DNA of 37,362 nucleotides from Oscillospiraceae bacterium (lineage in GTDB: Bacteria > Bacillota > Clostridia > Oscillospirales > Oscillospiraceae). The translations under genes and the position numbers were made by a program. Location of the stretch: the NCBI GenBank assembly GCA_022793685.1, contig JAAWDI010000042.1:1-37362 (forward strand). Direction: 5' to 3'. The first letter of the stretch is position 1. Every line of letters starts with the position of its first letter. Positions 8,316 to 17,563 of the stretch are shown piece after piece. The notes under the pieces were generated by a model. That model saw nothing but the letters and a program-made list of their open reading frames with translations, was not told the DNA's origin and made no database searches.

Positions 8316-8375
8316 GCGGCGGCTTCGCCCCATGGCTGATGACGGCGCACCAAATGGAAGAAAGAAGGCGTTTCT

Positions 8376-8798
8376 GTGGGAGAGCGGTTTAGGGGGAATT
8401 CATACCGTACGACGGTTGTGTGTGTGGATTCTTATGCCGGCGGCGCGCTGGCGGGACGGTTTTATCACCCAAGCTGCCCCAATGGAGAAAGGTTTTCCAG
8501 CCTGTCCCGCTTTTTTCGGAAGATGGAGGACATGCTGGACGGCTTGCAGTTCCCGCAGGCGTTCACTGCAGCGCGGGCCTTTGCCGAGCTGCCGGAGGGA
8601 CGGGAGGAAGCCCTTGCCGATGAATCCCTGCGGCAGGAGGGAAAGCTGGCCACCTTTGCGGTGCGCATCTTATTCCGCCAGAACGCCAGCTGGCAAGGCT
8701 CGGTAACTTGGCTGGAGAAAAACAGGGAAGAGAGCTTCCGCAGCGTGCTGGAGTTGATTTTGCTGATGGACAGCGCATTAGAAGCAGGGCAAGAATAA
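8376..8798 (+). CDS. Conserved hypothetical protein
   Basis: A 140-residue protein starting at GTG behind AGAAGG (8 nt spacing). The reading MGERFRGNSYRTTVVCVDSYAGG and LSRFFRKMEDMLDGLQFPQ has the look of a conserved clostridial family of unknown function, which I cannot name. It has no signal peptide or membrane helix. The second half is helical and charged (SWQGSVTWLEKNREESFRSVLELILL). It is followed by a palindromic terminator and is probably co-transcribed with the lipoprotein upstream. Confidence 0.65.
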   Translation: MGERFRGNSYRTTVVCVDSYAGGALAGRFYHPSCPNGERFSSLSRFFRKMEDMLDGLQFPQAFTAARAFAELPEGREEALADESLRQEGKLATFAVRILFRQNASWQGSVTWLEKNREESFRSVLELILLMDSALEAGQE

Positions 8799-8853
8799 CC
8801 AAAAGCCGGACAAGCAGGGAAAACTGCGCGAATTGTCGAGCTGAATAGAGAAG

Positions 8854-8887
8854 AAAAGCAGAGCCGTCATATGACGGCTCTGCTTTT
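8854..8887. terminator. Bidirectional intrinsic terminator, 34-bp perfect palindrome
   Basis: AAAAGCAGAGCCGTCAT followed directly by its reverse complement. Ts follow the stem on the plus strand, and the same is true on the minus strand. Confidence 0.85.
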
Positions 8888-8965
8888 TATGTGCGATGGG
8901 CTATATGAGTATTCTGCATGGAGGAGAGCCAAAAGATAGGCTATCAAGCTATTCCAACAGGCGAC

Positions 8966-8994
8966 TTACAGCGGAGAATGTTTTTTTATATAAT
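8966..8994 (+). promoter_or_regulatory. Predicted sigma-A promoter of the GPH transporter
   Basis: TTACAG (8966-8971), a 17-bp spacer and a perfect TATAAT (8989-8994), 70 bp ahead of the gene. Confidence 0.55.
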
Positions 8995-9064
8995 CTTTAT
9001 ATCAAAGTGAACGGAAGCAGGCGCCGTGAGCTTTTAATCTTAAAGAGAAGAGGAGATGTTACAT

Positions 9065-10483
9065 TTGGAAGTAAAACGACTCAAGAAACCGACGGCAACC
9101 AAGACCCTGTATTTTCTCGGCAAATTCTGCTTCAACCTATTCACCGGCATGGAGATGTACTACTTTGCCTCCTACCTGACTGACGTAGCCTTGCTGCCCG
9201 TGGCGTTGGCAGGCTTGGCGCTGAATATCCCCACGATTGTGGACTTGATTCTCACGTTCGTCAACGGTGTTATCATGGAGAAGCTAAAGGTGCCCATCGG
9301 GAAATACCGTTTCTGGCTGATTGTAGGTCCTATTGTGGCCGCCATCACCTATGCGACCTGCTACATCCGCTTTGACGACGATTTCTTCTGCGCCGTTATG
9401 GCCACCGTCATGCTGATTATCGCACATTTTTTCTGGTCGTTGGCGGAGAGCACCTATACCTCGCTGCCTGCCATCATTACCGACGATACAAATGAACGGT
9501 CTTCGCTGTCCATGCTGTGCGGCGCCGGTTCCAACTGGTCCAGCTTTCTGTTCGGCCTGATTGGTATGCCGTTGATTATCGTATTCAACCAGGTGACCGG
9601 AAGCACCACGCACGGTTACGCTCTGCTCACGCTGGTGGTAGGCGCGTTGTATGCTATTTCCTATATCATGCTGGCCATGAACATCAAAGAGGTGGAAAAA
9701 GCTGAGGCAGAAAAGGCGGAATTGAATGCCGGCAGGGGTGAACAGAAGGTGCAAGGCCCCTCGCTGAAAGCCATGCTGATGAATGTGGCAAAAAATCCTC
9801 CGCTGATTGTGCTGCTGGTTTACTCCCTGTTTTATTGGATTAACTCTTTTGTCATGTCGGGTATCATGGCTTATTATTATAACTGTACGCTGGGGGCGGC
9901 GGCGCTGATGGGCATCGCAATCACCACCCGCAGCGTGGGCGGTATGATTACCCCATTCGTTTACCCTCTGATTGACAAGATTTTCAAGGGGAATAAGCGC
10001 AATATCGTCATTTTCGGCAATGCTGTCAACATCATTCGTATGATTGTCACTTGGGCGCTGAGACCCGGAACGTGGGCAGTTATCATCTCCACAGCCATCT
10101 GCTCGTTCATTGCAGGCGTATCCATCATGCCGTTGATTGCCATGTACGCAGATTGCGCGACCTATGGCGAGTGGAAGACCGGCGCGGCCAGCAAAAGCTT
10201 TGTTATGTCTCTGTACTGCGTGCCGCTGAAGATTGGACTGGTGGGCAACCGTGCCATTTTAACCGCCGTTCTGGGCATCATCGGATATAGCGCTTTGGCG
10301 GAACCGTCCCAGTATTCCGGTGCATTCAACTTCAGCTACAATATGCTGATGGCCATCCTGTTGATTATCGCCTGCGTTATCCTGTTTGTGGGCTATCATT
10401 TGACGGAGGAGAAGGTGAAGCAGTGTGCCCTCGAAGTGGACCGACGCAATGCTGCCGCAGCCGTAAGCGAAGAGCAGGTGTGA
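9065..10483 (+). CDS. GPH-family (MelB-like) sugar:cation symporter
   Basis: A 472-residue integral membrane protein with about 12 hydrophobic segments. It opens KTLYFLGKFCFNLFTGMEMYYFASYLTDV and continues to GLALNIPTIVDLILTFVNGVIMEK, the helix 1-2 pattern of the glycoside-pentoside-hexuronide:cation symporters. FFWSLAESTYTSLPAIITDD (helix 4/loop) and a TYGEWKTG motif in the late cytoplasmic loop are also typical of the family. I prefer the TTG at 9065 because AGGAG then lies 9 nt upstream. The ATG at 9056 would abut the ribosome site directly. It stands alone, with a terminator before it and a tRNA after it. There is no neighbouring glycosidase, so the substrate is unknown. Confidence 0.88.
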   Translation: MEVKRLKKPTATKTLYFLGKFCFNLFTGMEMYYFASYLTDVALLPVALAGLALNIPTIVDLILTFVNGVIMEKLKVPIGKYRFWLIVGPIVAAITYATCYIRFDDDFFCAVMATVMLIIAHFFWSLAESTYTSLPAIITDDTNERSSLSMLCGAGSNWSSFLFGLIGMPLIIVFNQVTGSTTHGYALLTLVVGALYAISYIMLAMNIKEVEKAEAEKAELNAGRGEQKVQGPSLKAMLMNVAKNPPLIVLLVYSLFYWINSFVMSGIMAYYYNCTLGAAALMGIAITTRSVGGMITPFVYPLIDKIFKGNKRNIVIFGNAVNIIRMIVTWALRPGTWAVIISTAICSFIAGVSIMPLIAMYADCATYGEWKTGAASKSFVMSLYCVPLKIGLVGNRAILTAVLGIIGYSALAEPSQYSGAFNFSYNMLMAILLIIACVILFVGYHLTEEKVKQCALEVDRRNAAAAVSEEQV

Positions 10484-10627
10484 GTTCTCAGAGCAAGGCA
10501 TATTCGTAAAAGGCTATAAAATTGAAATCAATAGCGCCTCAAAAAGCAAAGACTGCGGCGGCAGAGAAGCTGCGATACAATGCCGCTGAGGTGCAGAAGA
10601 CCGTCCATTCCAAAGTCTTTGGGATAC

Positions 10628-10673
10628 AACGAGCCCCGCTTTTCGATAATTTTCTCGAAAAGCGGGGCTCGTT
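10628..10673. other. Perfect 19-bp stem-loop next to tRNA-Leu
   Basis: AACGAGCCCCGCTTTTCGA pairs with its exact complement around an 8-nt loop, ending 5 bp from the encoded CCA end of the tRNA. No T-run follows in the direction of tRNA transcription, so a standard terminator is not certain, although that is its most likely job. The 140 bp between the transporter and this stem hold no gene. Confidence 0.55.
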
Positions 10674-10678
10674 CATTG

Positions 10679-10765
10679 TGGTGCCGGTGGCCGGACTCGA
10701 ACCGGCACGCTGTCGCCAGCGGTGGATTTTGAGTCCACTACGTCTGCCAATTCCATCACACCGGC
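10679..10765 (-). tRNA. tRNA-Leu (anticodon CAA)
   Basis: On the minus strand the gene is 87 nt including encoded CCA. The acceptor stem GCCGGTG pairs with CACCGGC. The anticodon stem-loop GTGGA-CTCAAAA-TCCAC gives anticodon CAA, which reads UUG. A long variable arm (class II, GCTGGCGACAGC) and a TTCGAGT T-loop identify leucine. Confidence 0.97.
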
Positions 10766-10800
10766 AGGTTGATGGTGCTTCCAAGCGGAAAGCGTTTTTT

Positions 10801-10829
10801 ATTATACCGAATCCAATTCAAAAAAACAA
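10801..10829 (-). promoter_or_regulatory. Predicted promoter of tRNA-Leu
   Basis: On the minus strand there is TTGTTT (10824-10829), a 17-bp spacer and a perfect TATAAT (10801-10806), 35 bp upstream of the mature 5' end. Confidence 0.6.
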
Positions 10830-10943
10830 GGGGTGGAAGCACATTTTTTGCCTTTACCGCTCCCTCATATATGTGATATGATAAAAGAAATGAATGAAAA
10901 TGCGGCAGAGGGGCGGCCCCCACCGCAAACGGAGAGCGAGCGC

Positions 10944-12296
10944 ATGAAAAAAAGATGGCACACCATAGCGGCCCTAACCTTGTGCTTCATTGCCTTGTCC
11001 GGCTGCTTTTTTGAATCGTCCGATACGCTTTACAAGCTGCCTGAGGCGTCGGAGGATTTTACCGACCTTCAGGCAAAAATCAACAGCGTGCAAAATCAAC
11101 TGGCGGCGGAAACCGCCGGCGCAGTGGAGTACGCGGTACCCTTGCAGGGCGACAACGTGCAAACCATCCAGCTGCAGGACTTGGACGACGACGGCGAGCA
11201 GGAGAGCGCGGTGGCGTTTTTTCGGGTGCCGGGTGCGGACAAGCCCCTGCGCATCTATATCTTTACCCGCAATGGTGAAAGCGGCTATCAAGAGGCGTTT
11301 TCCATCAGTGGGGACGGCACCGCCATCAATTCCGTGCGCTATGCGGACTTGGACGGGCTGCCGGGGAAAGAGCTGGTGGTAAGCTGGCAGATGAGCGAGG
11401 ATGTCTACCTGCTGTCAGCCTATTCGTTGGTGGGCACGGAGCCGGTGGAGATGATGAAAAGCGCTTACACCGGCTATGACGTGGTGGACATCGACCGGGA
11501 CGGCCGTTCAGAAATTCTGTTGACGCAGATTGACACGTCGGAGGGCAACAGCCGGGTGGAATGCTATTCCGGCCGGGACGGTATGATGGAGCTGGTCACG
11601 CAGGCGCCCCTTTCGTCCGGCGTGACGGCGCTGGAGAAAAAGCAGGCCAATTATTTGGCGGGATTGGTACCCGCTCTTTATGTGACTTCGGTGCGGGCAG
11701 AAGAGCGGCTGGTGACTGATATTTTCACTTTCCTGAACGGTGAACTGCAAAACATCACCCGCAATGAGGAAAGCGGCTGGAGCGAGCAGACGGAGCGTGC
11801 CGCTTCCGACGTGGCGGGAACAGACATCAACAGCGATTATATTGTAGAGCTGCCCCAGCTGGAGCCACTGCCCGGGGAGGCGCAGGCGGAGCCGTTTTAT
11901 GTGATAACCTGGAGGCAATACGACCAGTATGGCGAGTCCACCGCGGTGGCAACCACGTTTCACAATATGCAGGATGGATGGTATCTCTCCCTGCCGGAAA
12001 GCTGGGCGGGGAAAATATCCGTGCAGCGAAACGATACCGTCACCAACAGCGACAGCCAGCGGTCGATTACCTTCAGCCGCTGGCGGGGAGAAGGCGAAAA
12101 GGCGGAGCCGTTCCTTACCATTTACCGGTTTGGAGGCAACAACCGGTCCATTCGGGCTATGCGGGGCGGCCGCTTTGTGCTGGAGGACACCGGCGACGCG
12201 ATTTATGCAGCAGAATTTTACGATACAAGATGGGACTGCGGCCTGAATCAGGAGAGCCTGACAGAGCGCTTTTCCCTCATCTTATCCACTTGGTAA
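10944..12296 (+). CDS. Lipoprotein with FG-GAP/VCBS-like repeats
   Basis: A 450-residue protein. The ATG at 10944 starts a clean lipoprotein signal peptide (KKRWHTIAALTLCFIALSGC, lipid Cys at 21). An in-frame ATG at 10833 would bury this signal and has no ribosome site. Short Asp-rich loops recur (QDLDDDGEQES, ADLDGLPGKEL, VDIDRDGRSEI), as in FG-GAP/VCBS propeller blades that bind calcium. This suggests a surface-anchored beta-propeller, with a separate beta-rich C-terminal part. It is followed 14 bp later by a response regulator and a histidine kinase. It may therefore be an accessory sensor or a target of that two-component system. No enzyme motif is visible. Confidence 0.8.
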   Translation: MKKRWHTIAALTLCFIALSGCFFESSDTLYKLPEASEDFTDLQAKINSVQNQLAAETAGAVEYAVPLQGDNVQTIQLQDLDDDGEQESAVAFFRVPGADKPLRIYIFTRNGESGYQEAFSISGDGTAINSVRYADLDGLPGKELVVSWQMSEDVYLLSAYSLVGTEPVEMMKSAYTGYDVVDIDRDGRSEILLTQIDTSEGNSRVECYSGRDGMMELVTQAPLSSGVTALEKKQANYLAGLVPALYVTSVRAEERLVTDIFTFLNGELQNITRNEESGWSEQTERAASDVAGTDINSDYIVELPQLEPLPGEAQAEPFYVITWRQYDQYGESTAVATTFHNMQDGWYLSLPESWAGKISVQRNDTVTNSDSQRSITFSRWRGEGEKAEPFLTIYRFGGNNRSIRAMRGGRFVLEDTGDAIYAAEFYDTRWDCGLNQESLTERFSLILSTW

Positions 12297-12310
12297 GGAG
12301 GAAGCCCACA

Positions 12311-12997
12311 TTGAAAAAAGTTCTGGTTTTGGAGGATGAAGAAAATATCCGCAGCTTTGTGGTTATCAATCTCAAGCGTGCCGGTTATGAGGCGGTGGAG
12401 GCCAGCACCGGCGAGGAGGCCCTGGAAAAGCTGAAGCAAAACCCTGATGTGAAGGTGGCCCTGCTGGACATCATGCTGCCTGATATTGACGGCTTTGAGG
12501 TCTGCCGCCGTATTCGCGCCACCGACAACACCATCGGCATCATCATGCTGACCGCCCGAACCCAGGAGATGGACAAGGTGACCGGTCTGATGACGGGTGC
12601 GGACGACTACATGACAAAGCCCTTTTCCACTGCGGAGCTGACCGCCCGTATTGACGCGCTTTTCCGACGGGTAGGCGGCGCTGAGGCCAAGGACAACAGC
12701 GAGGTGTCCCAGCCGCCGTTTTTACTGAACACCCGCAACCGCACGTTGGAGAAGAACGGCGTGCGCATCAAGCTGACCCAGGTGGAATATTCCATTATCA
12801 AGCTGTTTATGGACAACCCAAGCAAGGCCCTTTCCCGCGAGGAGATACTGGATGCAGTGTGGGGCAAGGAGTACCTGGGCGAGCTGAAAATTGTTGACGT
12901 GAATATCCGCCGCCTGCGCATCAAAATCGAGGACGACGCTCAAAACCCCACTTATATCACCACCGTTTGGGGCTACGGCTATAAGTGGGGGCTGTAA
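12311..12997 (+). CDS. OmpR/PhoB-family response regulator
   Basis: A 228-residue protein starting at TTG, 9 nt after AAGGAGG. A longer in-frame reading back into the lipoprotein gene is an artefact. The receiver domain has E8-D9-E10, phosphoacceptor D53 (LLDIMLPDIDG), T82 and K103 (TKPF). The C-terminal winged helix (about 135-228) has the OmpR pattern ILDAVWG...KIVDVNIRRLRIKIEDD and ends VWGYGYKWGL. It is a DNA-binding transcription factor activated by the kinase encoded next, whose ATG follows the stop codon immediately. The targets are unknown. Confidence 0.93.
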   Translation: MKKVLVLEDEENIRSFVVINLKRAGYEAVEASTGEEALEKLKQNPDVKVALLDIMLPDIDGFEVCRRIRATDNTIGIIMLTARTQEMDKVTGLMTGADDYMTKPFSTAELTARIDALFRRVGGAEAKDNSEVSQPPFLLNTRNRTLEKNGVRIKLTQVEYSIIKLFMDNPSKALSREEILDAVWGKEYLGELKIVDVNIRRLRIKIEDDAQNPTYITTVWGYGYKWGL

Positions 12998-14434
12998 ATG
13001 GCCGGAAAGGAAAACCTGCTGCAACGTTCCATGAAAGTACGCGGCATCCGGCGGCGCTGGATGTGGAGCAGCGTGGGCGTTATCCTGCTCATTGTGGTGA
13101 CGGTGTTGGCGATTTTTTTCGCAGGCATGGCCAGCTACTACTATAACGGAATGGTATCCGGGCTGGTACTGCGGGCCGACCAGGCGGCCAGCTATTTTAC
13201 CAACTACAACAGCCAGAGCGAATACAACCAGTACGCCCAACGTTATATCAACAACTTCCAGGAAAAGAACATTTTAGAGATGCAGTTCATCACGCCTGCC
13301 GGACAAATACAGCTCTCCAGTTCCGGCTTGACGGCAGGCACCCGCCCCGGCACCCAGGACATCAGCCAGGCCATCGAAACCAAGATGACCCGAAGCTGGA
13401 TGGGCAGCGACCCCCAGACGGGGGAGCGCATCCTGACGGTGACGGCTCCCATTCTCCACAACGGGAGCCTTGTGGGGCTTGCGCGGGTAGTAAGCTCTAC
13501 CAAGGTGGTGGACCGGCAGCTTATCAAGCTGACCGTTGTGGTGTGTGCCATTGCGGCGGCTATCATGGCGCTGATATACTTTTCCAACCTCTACTTTGTC
13601 AAATCCATCGTGGAACCGGTGGCCCGCATTACCGAAACCGCCCGCATGATTGCAGGGGGCAGCTACGGCGTTCAGATTGAAAAACGGTATGACGACGAAA
13701 TCGGCGAGCTGACGGACGCCATCAACGATATGTCCATGAAGATAGGGCAGGCGGAAAAGACTCAATCGGAATTCATCTCGTCGGTTTCCCACGAATTGCG
13801 TACCCCTTTGACCGCCATCAACGGCTGGGCGGAGACCATTCAAAACGGCGAGGTACGCAGTCCGGAGGACGTTCGGAAGGGCATGGGCATCATCGTATCC
13901 GAGGCGCGGCGGCTTACCAATATGGTGGAGGAGCTGCTGGAGTTTTCCCGCATCGAGGACGGACGCTTTACCCTGTCGGTGGAGCAGATGGACATCAAGG
14001 CAGAGCTGGAGGACGCGGTTTATACCTATCGGGAATTCTTTCGACGGGAGGGCATCGAGCTGGTGCACACCGACTGCTCGGAGGAGTTCGCGCCTATCTC
14101 CGGCGACCCGGAGCGTCTGCGGCAGGTGTTCTGCAATCTGTTGGACAATGCGGCAAAGCACGGCGGCGCAGGCAAACGCATTGACACCTCCATCGAGCCG
14201 GGAGAGGACAACGGCGTCCGTATCCGCATTCGGGATTATGGCCCCGGCATTCCGGAGGAGGAACTGCCGCTGGTGACGCACAAGTTTTATAAGGGAAGCT
14301 CCAAAGCCCGCGGCAGCGGCATCGGTCTTGCGGTGTGCGAGGAGATAATCACCCGCCACGGCGGAAAGCTGGAAATCGGCAACGCCGACGGGGGCGGCTG
14401 TCAGGTGTCCATCTGGTTGAAAGGTGGAACATAA
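12998..14434 (+). CDS. Membrane sensor histidine kinase
   Basis: A 478-residue kinase with transmembrane helices at about 24-46 and 178-198. Between them is an extracellular domain of about 125 residues that looks CACHE-like (FITPAGQIQLSSSG...GERILTVTAPILHNG). A HAMP domain (about 200-250) follows, then the HisKA dimerisation helix with H265 in SSVSHELRTPLTAINGW. The HATPase_c domain carries the N box (VFCNLLDNAAKHGG), G1 (DYGPGIPEEEL), F box (THKFYKG) and G2 (GSGIGLAVCEEI). It is the partner of the adjacent OmpR-type regulator. The overall layout matches PhoR/WalK-type kinases but lacks a recognisable PAS domain, and the signal is unknown. Confidence 0.93.
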   Translation: MAGKENLLQRSMKVRGIRRRWMWSSVGVILLIVVTVLAIFFAGMASYYYNGMVSGLVLRADQAASYFTNYNSQSEYNQYAQRYINNFQEKNILEMQFITPAGQIQLSSSGLTAGTRPGTQDISQAIETKMTRSWMGSDPQTGERILTVTAPILHNGSLVGLARVVSSTKVVDRQLIKLTVVVCAIAAAIMALIYFSNLYFVKSIVEPVARITETARMIAGGSYGVQIEKRYDDEIGELTDAINDMSMKIGQAEKTQSEFISSVSHELRTPLTAINGWAETIQNGEVRSPEDVRKGMGIIVSEARRLTNMVEELLEFSRIEDGRFTLSVEQMDIKAELEDAVYTYREFFRREGIELVHTDCSEEFAPISGDPERLRQVFCNLLDNAAKHGGAGKRIDTSIEPGEDNGVRIRIRDYGPGIPEEELPLVTHKFYKGSSKARGSGIGLAVCEEIITRHGGKLEIGNADGGGCQVSIWLKGGT

Positions 14435-14447
14435 GTTCGATTTTCTC

Positions 14448-14476
14448 TTGCGCTTTATCCGCCCTTATGCTACAAT
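14448..14476 (+). promoter_or_regulatory. Predicted promoter of the DUF1385 operon, with 5'-UTR hairpin
   Basis: TTGCGC (14448-14453), a 17-bp spacer and TACAAT (14471-14476). A perfect 7-bp stem, CAGGCGC-GAAAAA-GCGCCTG (14486-14505), would lie at the 5' end of the transcript. It could stabilise the mRNA. Confidence 0.55.
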
Positions 14477-14523
14477 ATTCACAGTCAGGCGCGAAAAAGC
14501 GCCTGTTCAAAGGAGATACCCCA

Positions 14524-15504
14524 ATGGCAGAAGAAAAACAGAGCTGTCCGTCCTTCAAGACCATGATTGGCGGGCAGGCGCTGATTGAAGGTATTATGAT
14601 GCGCGGGCCGAGCAAGCAGTCCATCGTGGTACGCAAGCCGGACGGCGAGCTGGAGGTTAAAACGGAAGAGCTTCAGCTGGTGAAAGAGAAGCACCCTATT
14701 TTAGGAGTGCCTTTCATTCGCGGCTCGGTGAATTTTATCGACTCCATGGTGAAGGGCGTCAAGGCCCTGATGTACTCCGCGGAATTCTATCCGGAGGATG
14801 AGGAGGAGGCGGACGAAGAGCCGTCCAAGTTGGACGCATGGCTGACGGACAAGCTGGGCAGCGAAAAAACGGCGTCTGTCTTTATCGGCCTTGCGGTTGC
14901 GGTTGGGCTGGTCTTTTCCATTGTGCTGTTTATGCTGGTGCCAACGGCGCTGGGCGGCGCGTTCATGACGGTGTTTCCCAGCACGCCCTTTTGGGTGCGC
15001 CACCTCTTTGAGGGCGTGGTGCGCATCGCCATCTTTATCGGCTACCTTGCCTTTTGTTCCCGCACGAAGGACATCAAGCGGGTGTTTTCCTACCACGGAG
15101 CGGAGCACAAGACTATTTTTTGCTATGAGCGGGGCCTGGAGCTGACGGTGGAGAACGTCCGGGATATGCCCCGGCATCATCCCCGCTGCGGCACCAGTTT
15201 CCTGTTTGTGGTCATCATCGTGGCAATTTTGCTCTATTCCGTGCTGTTTTCCATCATTACGCCGCCCAATATTGTGGTGCGGATGCTGTTGCAGGTGGCG
15301 ATGTTGCCCATTATTGTGGGCATCACCTATGAGTTGAACCGGCTGGTGGGCCGCCACGATAACGCCCTGACGCGGTTTTTAACGAAGCCCGGCCTCTGGC
15401 TGCAAAATTTCACTACCTTCGAGCCGGACGACACCATGATAGAGGTGGGCATCGAGGCGCTGAAGCAGGTGCTGCCGGACCAGAAGGGTGCGGACATCTG
15501 GTAA
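14524..15504 (+). CDS. DUF1385 family membrane protein (YqhQ-like)
   Basis: A 326-residue protein. The ATG at 14524 follows AGGAG and gives the family start TMIGGQALIEGIMMRGP. The conserved motifs are easy to see: the N-terminal GGQALIEGIMMRG, then YHGAEHKTIFCYE, and RHHPRCGTSFLFVVIIVAI, with about four hydrophobic helices between and after them. This matches the YqhQ/DUF1385 family, which is widespread in Firmicutes and whose function is not established. It often precedes prmC and prfA, and here prmC follows 41 bp downstream. The conserved His and Cys residues suggest metal binding, but that is speculation. Confidence 0.92.
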   Translation: MAEEKQSCPSFKTMIGGQALIEGIMMRGPSKQSIVVRKPDGELEVKTEELQLVKEKHPILGVPFIRGSVNFIDSMVKGVKALMYSAEFYPEDEEEADEEPSKLDAWLTDKLGSEKTASVFIGLAVAVGLVFSIVLFMLVPTALGGAFMTVFPSTPFWVRHLFEGVVRIAIFIGYLAFCSRTKDIKRVFSYHGAEHKTIFCYERGLELTVENVRDMPRHHPRCGTSFLFVVIIVAILLYSVLFSIITPPNIVVRMLLQVAMLPIIVGITYELNRLVGRHDNALTRFLTKPGLWLQNFTTFEPDDTMIEVGIEALKQVLPDQKGADIW

Positions 15505-15545
15505 TGCGAAACGCGTAACAAGTACCATGAAAGAGGGAGACTTCC

Positions 15546-16424
15546 ATGGCCACGACATATAACAATCTTTGCCTGGATATCAGAAAGCGGTTTCGTGCCG
15601 CCGGTGTGGAGAGCGCCCAATTAGAAGCGCGGGAACTTCTGTGTTATGCGGCGGAAAAGAGTCGGCAGCAGTTTTTTAAGGATATGCAGCTTTACGTCTC
15701 GGCTGAGGTGGAGGAGCGGGCGGAGGAGCTGGTTCAGCGCCGCCTGAAAGGCGAGCCGGTGGCATACATTGTCGGGGAATGGGAGTTCTACGGAATGCCG
15801 CTGGATATATCGCCGGAGGTGCTGGTGCCTCGAATGGACACCGAGCTTCTGGCGGAGCGCGCCATTTTGGCCGCCCGCGCGGCAGGGGAGGGCGCCCGCG
15901 TGCTCGACCTCTGCTGCGGCAGCGGCTGCGTCGGTCTGGCGGTGGCGGCCAATGCGCCAGATTGCAGAGTGACGTTGGCCGATTGGTCGGATGGCGCTTT
16001 GAAGGTTGCCAAGCAGAACATCCGCCGCAGCGATTTAAGCGCACGGGTGATTTCCGTTCGGGCCAATGCGAAGGAACCGCCTGCCTCTGCGTTGGGGGAG
16101 TTTGATGTGATTGCCTGCAATCCGCCCTATATCCCCACCGGAGATATTGCGGGACTGGACGCCACCGTGCGGGACTATGAACCCCACTTGGCGCTGGACG
16201 GCGGCGAGGACGGTTTGGATTTTTATCGCGCCATCACAGCACGGTGGATGAACGCCCTGCGTCCCGGCGGAACGCTGCTCTTCGAGGTGGGTATCCGACA
16301 GGCGGGCGACGTGGAAAAACTGATGGCAGAGGCCGAATTTCAGAATATCGCCAGTTTTCAGGACACCGGCGGCGTCTGGCGCGTGGTGGAAGGGAGCGCC
16401 GCGGCGGCGGAAGAAGAAGGGTAA
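15546..16424 (+). CDS. prmC: Peptide chain release factor N5-glutamine methyltransferase
   Basis: A 292-residue protein. PrmC methylates the glutamine of the GGQ loop of release factors RF1 and RF2, using S-adenosylmethionine. The N-terminal helical domain (about 1-80, [10 protein letters not shown]...[19 protein letters not shown]) binds the release factor. The Rossmann methyltransferase domain has the SAM loop [16 protein letters not shown] and the catalytic NPPY motif at 192-195 ([13 protein letters not shown]). [15 protein letters not shown] is the usual linker. The prfA gene itself is not in the window. The gene sits between DUF1385 and recA. Confidence 0.95.
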   Translation: MATTYNNLCLDIRKRFRAAGVESAQLEARELLCYAAEKSRQQFFKDMQLYVSAEVEERAEELVQRRLKGEPVAYIVGEWEFYGMPLDISPEVLVPRMDTELLAERAILAARAAGEGARVLDLCCGSGCVGLAVAANAPDCRVTLADWSDGALKVAKQNIRRSDLSARVISVRANAKEPPASALGEFDVIACNPPYIPTGDIAGLDATVRDYEPHLALDGGEDGLDFYRAITARWMNALRPGGTLLFEVGIRQAGDVEKLMAEAEFQNIASFQDTGGVWRVVEGSAAAAEEEG

Positions 16425-16447
16425 CAACAGGTAGGAGGATTCACGGT

Positions 16448-17563
16448 ATGGCAGATAAAAAGAAGAGCGTGATTGAGCCGGCTTCTCCGGCGTCGGACAA
16501 AAAGAAGGCGCTGGAGACCGCCATGTCTCAAATTGAAAAGGCATATGGTAAAGGCTCTATTATGCGTCTTGGCGAAAATGTGGGCGTTGTGGTGGAGGCC
16601 ATCCCGACCGGCTCCCTGTCGCTGGACTTGGCGCTGGGCATCGGCGGCGTTCCCAAGGGACGCATCATCGAGATATACGGCCCGGAATCCTCCGGCAAGA
16701 CCACGCTGGCCCTTCACATCTTGGCAGAGGCCCAGAAAAAGGGTGGCGAGGTGGCTTTCATCGACGCCGAGCACGCCCTCGACCCCACCTATGCCCGCGC
16801 CCTCGGCGTGGACATCGACTCCATGCTCATCTCCCAGCCGGATACCGGCGAACAGGGGCTTGAAATCTGCGAGGCGCTGGTGCGCTCCGGCGCCATCGAC
16901 GTGGTGGTGGTGGATTCCGTAGCGGCTCTGGTGCCTCGGGCTGAAATTGAGGGCGACATGGGCGACAGCCATGTGGGACTGCTGGCCCGCCTGATGAGTC
17001 AGGCTCTGCGGAAGCTGGCAGGTTCCATCGCCAAGACCAACTGTATCGTTATTTTTATCAACCAGCTTCGCGAAAAGGTTGGTGTGGTCTACGGCAATCC
17101 GGAGGTAACCACCGGCGGGCGGGCGCTGAAGTTCTATGCCAGCGTTCGGATGGATGTTCGCCGCATTGAGGCTCTGAAGAACGGCAGCGAGTTGATTGGC
17201 AACCGTACCCGCGCCAAGATTGTCAAGAATAAGGTGGCGCCTCCCTTCCGAGAGGCCGAGTTCGACATCATGTACGGCGAGGGCATCTCCAAGGTGGGCG
17301 AGCTGGTGGACTTGGGTGTGAAGCTGGACATCATCCAGAAGTCCGGCTCCTGGTTCTCCAAGGGCGAGGTGCGTCTGGGGCAGGGCCGCGACGCGGTCAA
17401 GCAATATTTCAAGGATAATCCGGAGGAGGCCGCGGCGGTAGAGGAGGAGATTCGGAAAAACTCCTTCAAGCTGATGAGCAATCAGGCTAAAATTGCGGCG
17501 CGGGCTGCAGGCCGCGCGGTGGACATTTCCGCCGATGATTTTGACGACGATGACGCTGAATAA
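16448..17563 (+). CDS. recA: Recombinase RecA
   Basis: A 371-residue protein; AGGAGG precedes the ATG at 16448. It coats single-stranded DNA, drives strand exchange, and triggers LexA cleavage in the SOS response. The Walker A motif is GPESSGKTT (78-86). Walker B is [22 protein letters not shown], and the L2 region reads [35 protein letters not shown]. The C-terminal tail is acidic (DDFDDDDAE), as usual. No clear SOS box was found in the 24 bp upstream, where it follows prmC closely. RecX follows and overlaps. Confidence 0.98.
   Translation: MADKKKSVIEPASPASDKKKALETAMSQIEKAYGKGSIMRLGENVGVVVEAIPTGSLSLDLALGIGGVPKGRIIEIYGPESSGKTTLALHILAEAQKKGGEVAFIDAEHALDPTYARALGVDIDSMLISQPDTGEQGLEICEALVRSGAIDVVVVDSVAALVPRAEIEGDMGDSHVGLLARLMSQALRKLAGSIAKTNCIVIFINQLREKVGVVYGNPEVTTGGRALKFYASVRMDVRRIEALKNGSELIGNRTRAKIVKNKVAPPFREAEFDIMYGEGISKVGELVDLGVKLDIIQKSGSWFSKGEVRLGQGRDAVKQYFKDNPEEAAAVEEEIRKNSFKLMSNQAKIAARAAGRAVDISADDFDDDDAE

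Noticed and set aside
10833-10943. N-terminal extension of the FG-GAP lipoprotein
   Set aside because: It would bury the lipoprotein signal and has no ribosome site; the ATG at 10944 has both.
11978-12310. N-terminal extension of the OmpR-type regulator into the lipoprotein gene
   Set aside because: The real start is the TTG at 12311, after AAGGAGG. The extension is the wrong frame of the lipoprotein gene.
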